Shown: positions 5,885 through 8,210 of the stretch, piece by piece
How the letters are laid out: each line of letters starts with the position of its first letter
Numbering within the stretch: the first letter of the stretch is position 1
Assembly (NCBI GenBank): GCA_009774255.1
Contig: VSNK01000257.1
Span: 1-8,210 of the forward strand
Length of the DNA stretch: 8,210 bases
DNA from: Faecalicatena sp.
GTDB lineage: Bacteria; Bacillota; Clostridia; Lachnospirales; Lachnospiraceae
Direction of reading: 5' to 3'
Made by a program: the position numbers and the translations under genes
The notes under the pieces: generated by a model
Told to the model about the DNA's origin: nothing
What the model saw: the letters and a program-made list of their open reading frames with translations, nothing else
Databases searched by the model: none

Positions 5885-5916
5885 AAAGAATTCAGCAACA
5901 ACGGAGGTGACAAAGA

Positions 5917-6528
5917 ATGGAGAAAAGGAATCTGACATTTGAGATTCTATGCGAGGCAATCCTGCAGATGACTCCCGGGCAACTGATGGTATTGCGAAAG
6001 AAATATGAGGAAATATCCGGCGAGGATTCCCAGATTTTTCTGGAGGCTGTCGAAGAAGCCGACCTGCGGAGAAGGAACCAGGTGAGAGAGAAGGAGTTTC
6101 AATGGAATCCGCAGGAAAGCCAATTATCTGTGTCGGAGAAATATCAGAAAAGAGTTCAGTTCAAAGAAAAACTGTATCAGTACATAGAGGCCTATAAACA
6201 AGAGAGAAAGCAGGCAGGAGAAAAAGTCACGCTGACAGAAATTTATACGGGGGCGGGATTTGATCACAATTCATGGTACAGGATGCTTGACAGCTTTGGC
6301 CGCGGGAGGCAATACCACGATAAGCTTCGATGTATCTGTTTTGTATTGAAAATGAAGTATTTAGCTGCGAATGAATTTTTACTTTTTGCCGGACAGCCAT
6401 TTGATTTGGGCAGCATGCGGGATTATTGTATTTCGTGTTGTCTGGAGGAAGGCCTCTATTCCCCCTATAAAGTAAATAAATATTTGGAAAGCAAAAAACA
6501 ACAGCCATTATTTCAATGGAATGAATAA
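5917..6528 (+). CDS. divergent XRE-like helix-turn-helix domain protein
   Basis: A 203-residue soluble protein with a strong RBS (GGAGGTGA, seven bases before the ATG). Residues 1-100 are charged and helical, probably coiled (EEISGEDSQIFLEAVEEADL; KYQKRVQFKEKLYQYIEAYK). Residues 104-200 (LTEIYTGAGFDHNSWYRML, then CICFVLKMKYLAANEFLLFAG, then MRDYCISCCLEEGLYSPYKVNKYL) follow the pattern of a divergent lambda-repressor-like module common in Firmicutes. In that module a short HTH is followed by a helix ending in a 'LLxxAG' turn, a 'sxxfDxii' segment and a '-iN-xL-' tail. Related modules often sit as regulators or adaptors beside effector genes; this is from memory. It is separated by only 20 bp from the next gene, so the two are co-transcribed. 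DNA binding versus adaptor role is not decided by the sequence. Confidence 0.75.
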   Translation: MEKRNLTFEILCEAILQMTPGQLMVLRKKYEEISGEDSQIFLEAVEEADLRRRNQVREKEFQWNPQESQLSVSEKYQKRVQFKEKLYQYIEAYKQERKQAGEKVTLTEIYTGAGFDHNSWYRMLDSFGRGRQYHDKLRCICFVLKMKYLAANEFLLFAGQPFDLGSMRDYCISCCLEEGLYSPYKVNKYLESKKQQPLFQWNE

Positions 6529-6548
6529 AAAGAAGGGGGCATAAAAGC

Positions 6549-8126
6549 ATGTCAATTCAAAATGCGGCCATTCAGCTGCCGAACGGAATCAAAATACGCA
6601 ATCTGGAGATGTTAAAGCAATATTTTGACTTTGAGATTCTATATAACATAATTCTGGACGATCCGATGCAGGTCTTATGGTTTCTGGAAGCATTAAAACC
6701 AAAGGAAAAAATCGCGGTAGGTTCCCATTTCGAGCAGCTTCTTAAATATTTCAATATGCCGGAATGCTATATGGAGGTTCTGAGTGAGGGAACCGGGAAG
6801 CCGGGAAAAGGAGAATATCCGTGGTGGAAATACCGGTCGGGGGAAGCTGTGTTAGATGAAGAACGGTTTCTGGACCACATGAGTATGATTTACCAGGCTG
6901 ACGCGCGCTTTCACAAGACGGATCAGTATGGACTTTCCACGGCAGAACCTAGGGCCGAATTCCCCGATTTTATACAATACGGAGAGAGTCTCCGTATGCC
7001 GGTACGGCGGCTGACGAAGAGCGGGGAGCGTAAGTTCAGTGGTGCCGAGGCGCTTCGTTTTACTTTGCTGTTTTATCTTCATCTGCAGGCTGGAAAGGTG
7101 GAAATACCGGAAGACGCAGTTGCATTCATGGAGCAGGAACTAAGAGCGGAAAGCGGTTCATCATTCGAGTCAAGTCAGGCTATTCTGAAAGGATGTAAGG
7201 AAGACAGTCAGGACGGCAGAGGCAATGAGCTTGTGATTTCAAAGAATACAGATGCGTGTGATCTGCCATTTTATACCGGAAAAGAGGAACAAAGCGCGGC
7301 ATTGTCACTGGTAAAAATCATGAATCCTTCTGACAGGCCGAAACAGGTTCGGCTTCAGGGAACGCATATGGAAAGAGTCGTGCGGGAACACGGCGAACTT
7401 TGGGTACTTAAGAAAGGTACTCTTTTTGCCGGATTTCTTCCCAGATTTGTAGTTTCCGATGATACCGTAGTTCACCCGGAGCAGGGAACTCTTACATTTG
7501 AAACAAAAGAAAATGAAGCATATTCGCTGAAATTGAATCACCGCCCTGTCTGCTGGGCAGACTGCAACCGCTATGGCACATTTGCTGTAAATGAACAAGG
7601 AAAATTGGAAACCGAAAAATTGTATGAACAGATTGTACTGCCTCAAAAGCCCGTAGTCGGAGTGGCTGCTGCCGGCGTAGATTTTTGCATGGTTTTGAAG
7701 GATGGAAAGATATTGAGCGGGATTCGAAAGAGAGGCTGGGATAATATTCTTTTTGCTTCGATTACACTCAATGGCGGTCTGGCGATTACTGCCGAACGAA
7801 ATGTTGTAGATGCATCCGGTTCAAAACTGAAGGTCAAAAATATCGTATCTGTGGATTGCTATGAGAGTCATTATCTGTGTATAGACTGCAGGGGAAGAAT
7901 TTATACGGACAGCCACCTGAAGCTGGATGACAGTACCATTGTTTTGGCAGGAGCCGTATATGAGAAAGGATATCTTATATCTGTTGGTCAGGAGATCGCA
8001 GCATACGATTTCTGCAATCATCTTGTGGAAAGCAGGAAAGTGCCTGTAAAAGTTACAGAACTGTATGCAGATGGTGAAACGGCAGCTTACCATGACGATA
8101 ATATCGGATATTTCCGGTTTTTTTGA
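6549..8126 (+). CDS. hypothetical protein with degenerate RCC1-like beta-propeller C-terminus
   Basis: A 525-residue protein with no signal peptide or membrane span, second gene of the operon. A GGGGG-containing RBS is nine bases before the ATG. Residues 1-200 are mainly helical and unrecognised (e.g. FEILYNIILDDPMQVLWFL, 28-46). Residues 201-260 are a low-complexity Ser/Glu/Asp linker. From about 330 onward come repeating strand blades with an RCC1-like rhythm of 'v..va.g..f.l.l..dG.i': 332-352, 369-390, 431-452 (VSVDCYESHYLCIDCRGRIYT), 463-485 (GAVYEKGYLISVGQEI) and 501-522, with a weaker one near 405. Five or six blades would make most of one propeller, a protein-binding platform. No catalytic motif is visible. 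A function coupled to the preceding HTH protein is inferred from spacing alone. Confidence 0.75.
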   Translation: MSIQNAAIQLPNGIKIRNLEMLKQYFDFEILYNIILDDPMQVLWFLEALKPKEKIAVGSHFEQLLKYFNMPECYMEVLSEGTGKPGKGEYPWWKYRSGEAVLDEERFLDHMSMIYQADARFHKTDQYGLSTAEPRAEFPDFIQYGESLRMPVRRLTKSGERKFSGAEALRFTLLFYLHLQAGKVEIPEDAVAFMEQELRAESGSSFESSQAILKGCKEDSQDGRGNELVISKNTDACDLPFYTGKEEQSAALSLVKIMNPSDRPKQVRLQGTHMERVVREHGELWVLKKGTLFAGFLPRFVVSDDTVVHPEQGTLTFETKENEAYSLKLNHRPVCWADCNRYGTFAVNEQGKLETEKLYEQIVLPQKPVVGVAAAGVDFCMVLKDGKILSGIRKRGWDNILFASITLNGGLAITAERNVVDASGSKLKVKNIVSVDCYESHYLCIDCRGRIYTDSHLKLDDSTIVLAGAVYEKGYLISVGQEIAAYDFCNHLVESRKVPVKVTELYADGETAAYHDDNIGYFRFF

Positions 8127-8164
8127 TTTTGTTGTTTTTTGAGCTTCTGATATTTTTTGATTTT

Positions 8165-8209
8165 ATGAAAAACAGAGACGGAAAATTCTCAAAAAGTGAA
8201 ATGAGGTTT
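8165..8209 (+). CDS. possible start of a third operon gene, truncated by window end
   Basis: A frame opens with ATG at 8165 (MKNRDGKFSK...) and is still open at the window edge after 15 codons. It is 38 bp after the preceding stop on the same strand. No convincing RBS precedes it; the upstream stretch is T-rich. I also see no terminator hairpin between 8127 and 8164, so the operon may continue. This is weak evidence and the start could lie elsewhere. Confidence 0.25.
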   Translation, partial: MKNRDGKFSKSEMRF

Positions 8210-8210
8210 G

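Overview
The window most likely comes from a low-to-mid-GC Bacillota, probably a gut Clostridia of the Lachnospiraceae type. The signs are strong AGGAGG-type ribosome binding sites, a PF09820/PF08011-type AAA-nuclease gene, a small serine recombinase and a divergent HTH-domain protein of a kind common in that group. This taxonomic call is inference from gene types, not from a marker gene.

Layout. Positions 2-982 (+) hold the C-terminal five sixths of a MalY/PatB-type PLP aminotransferase or C-S lyase, cut by the window edge. A 300-bp spacer follows, with a possible reverse-strand gene scrap and a plus-directed terminator at 1220-1260. Positions 1284-2987 (-) encode a complete AAA-ATPase-like/PD-(D/E)XK nuclease protein with a GTG start and its own promoter. 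A bidirectional terminator (3162-3211) separates it from a 57-residue small protein (3241-3414, -) with a strong RBS. That small gene diverges from a small serine recombinase (3675-4277, +). Their shared 260-bp control region is dense in dyads and has a near-consensus promoter.

The most striking part is 4395-4880. Three consecutive long imperfect palindromes lie head to tail, each 156-157 bp, and all four junctions are the tetranucleotide CTAG (starts at 4395, 4556, 4717, 4877). The three units are related in their cores, with the first inverted relative to the other two. Their outer arms have diverged from unit to unit while still pairing within each unit. They encode no protein. They look like a nested or tandem array of palindromic miniature elements with CTAG target preference, or a structured-RNA/recombination-site array.

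Downstream is an unrecognised Trp-rich 199-aa protein (5050-5649). Next comes a separate 194-bp miniature inverted-repeat element (5691-5884) with 15-bp perfect terminal repeats and an apparent 8-bp target duplication. Last is a tight two-gene operon (5917-6528, 6549-8126) pairing a divergent XRE-like helix-turn-helix protein with a protein whose C-terminal half looks like degenerate RCC1-type beta-propeller repeats. A third reading frame may begin at 8165 and run off the window.

Taken together this is an accessory region: a recombinase, two unrelated kinds of non-autonomous palindromic repeat, a mobile-type ATPase-nuclease gene and an uncharacterised operon. There is no CRISPR array, rRNA or tRNA that I can see.
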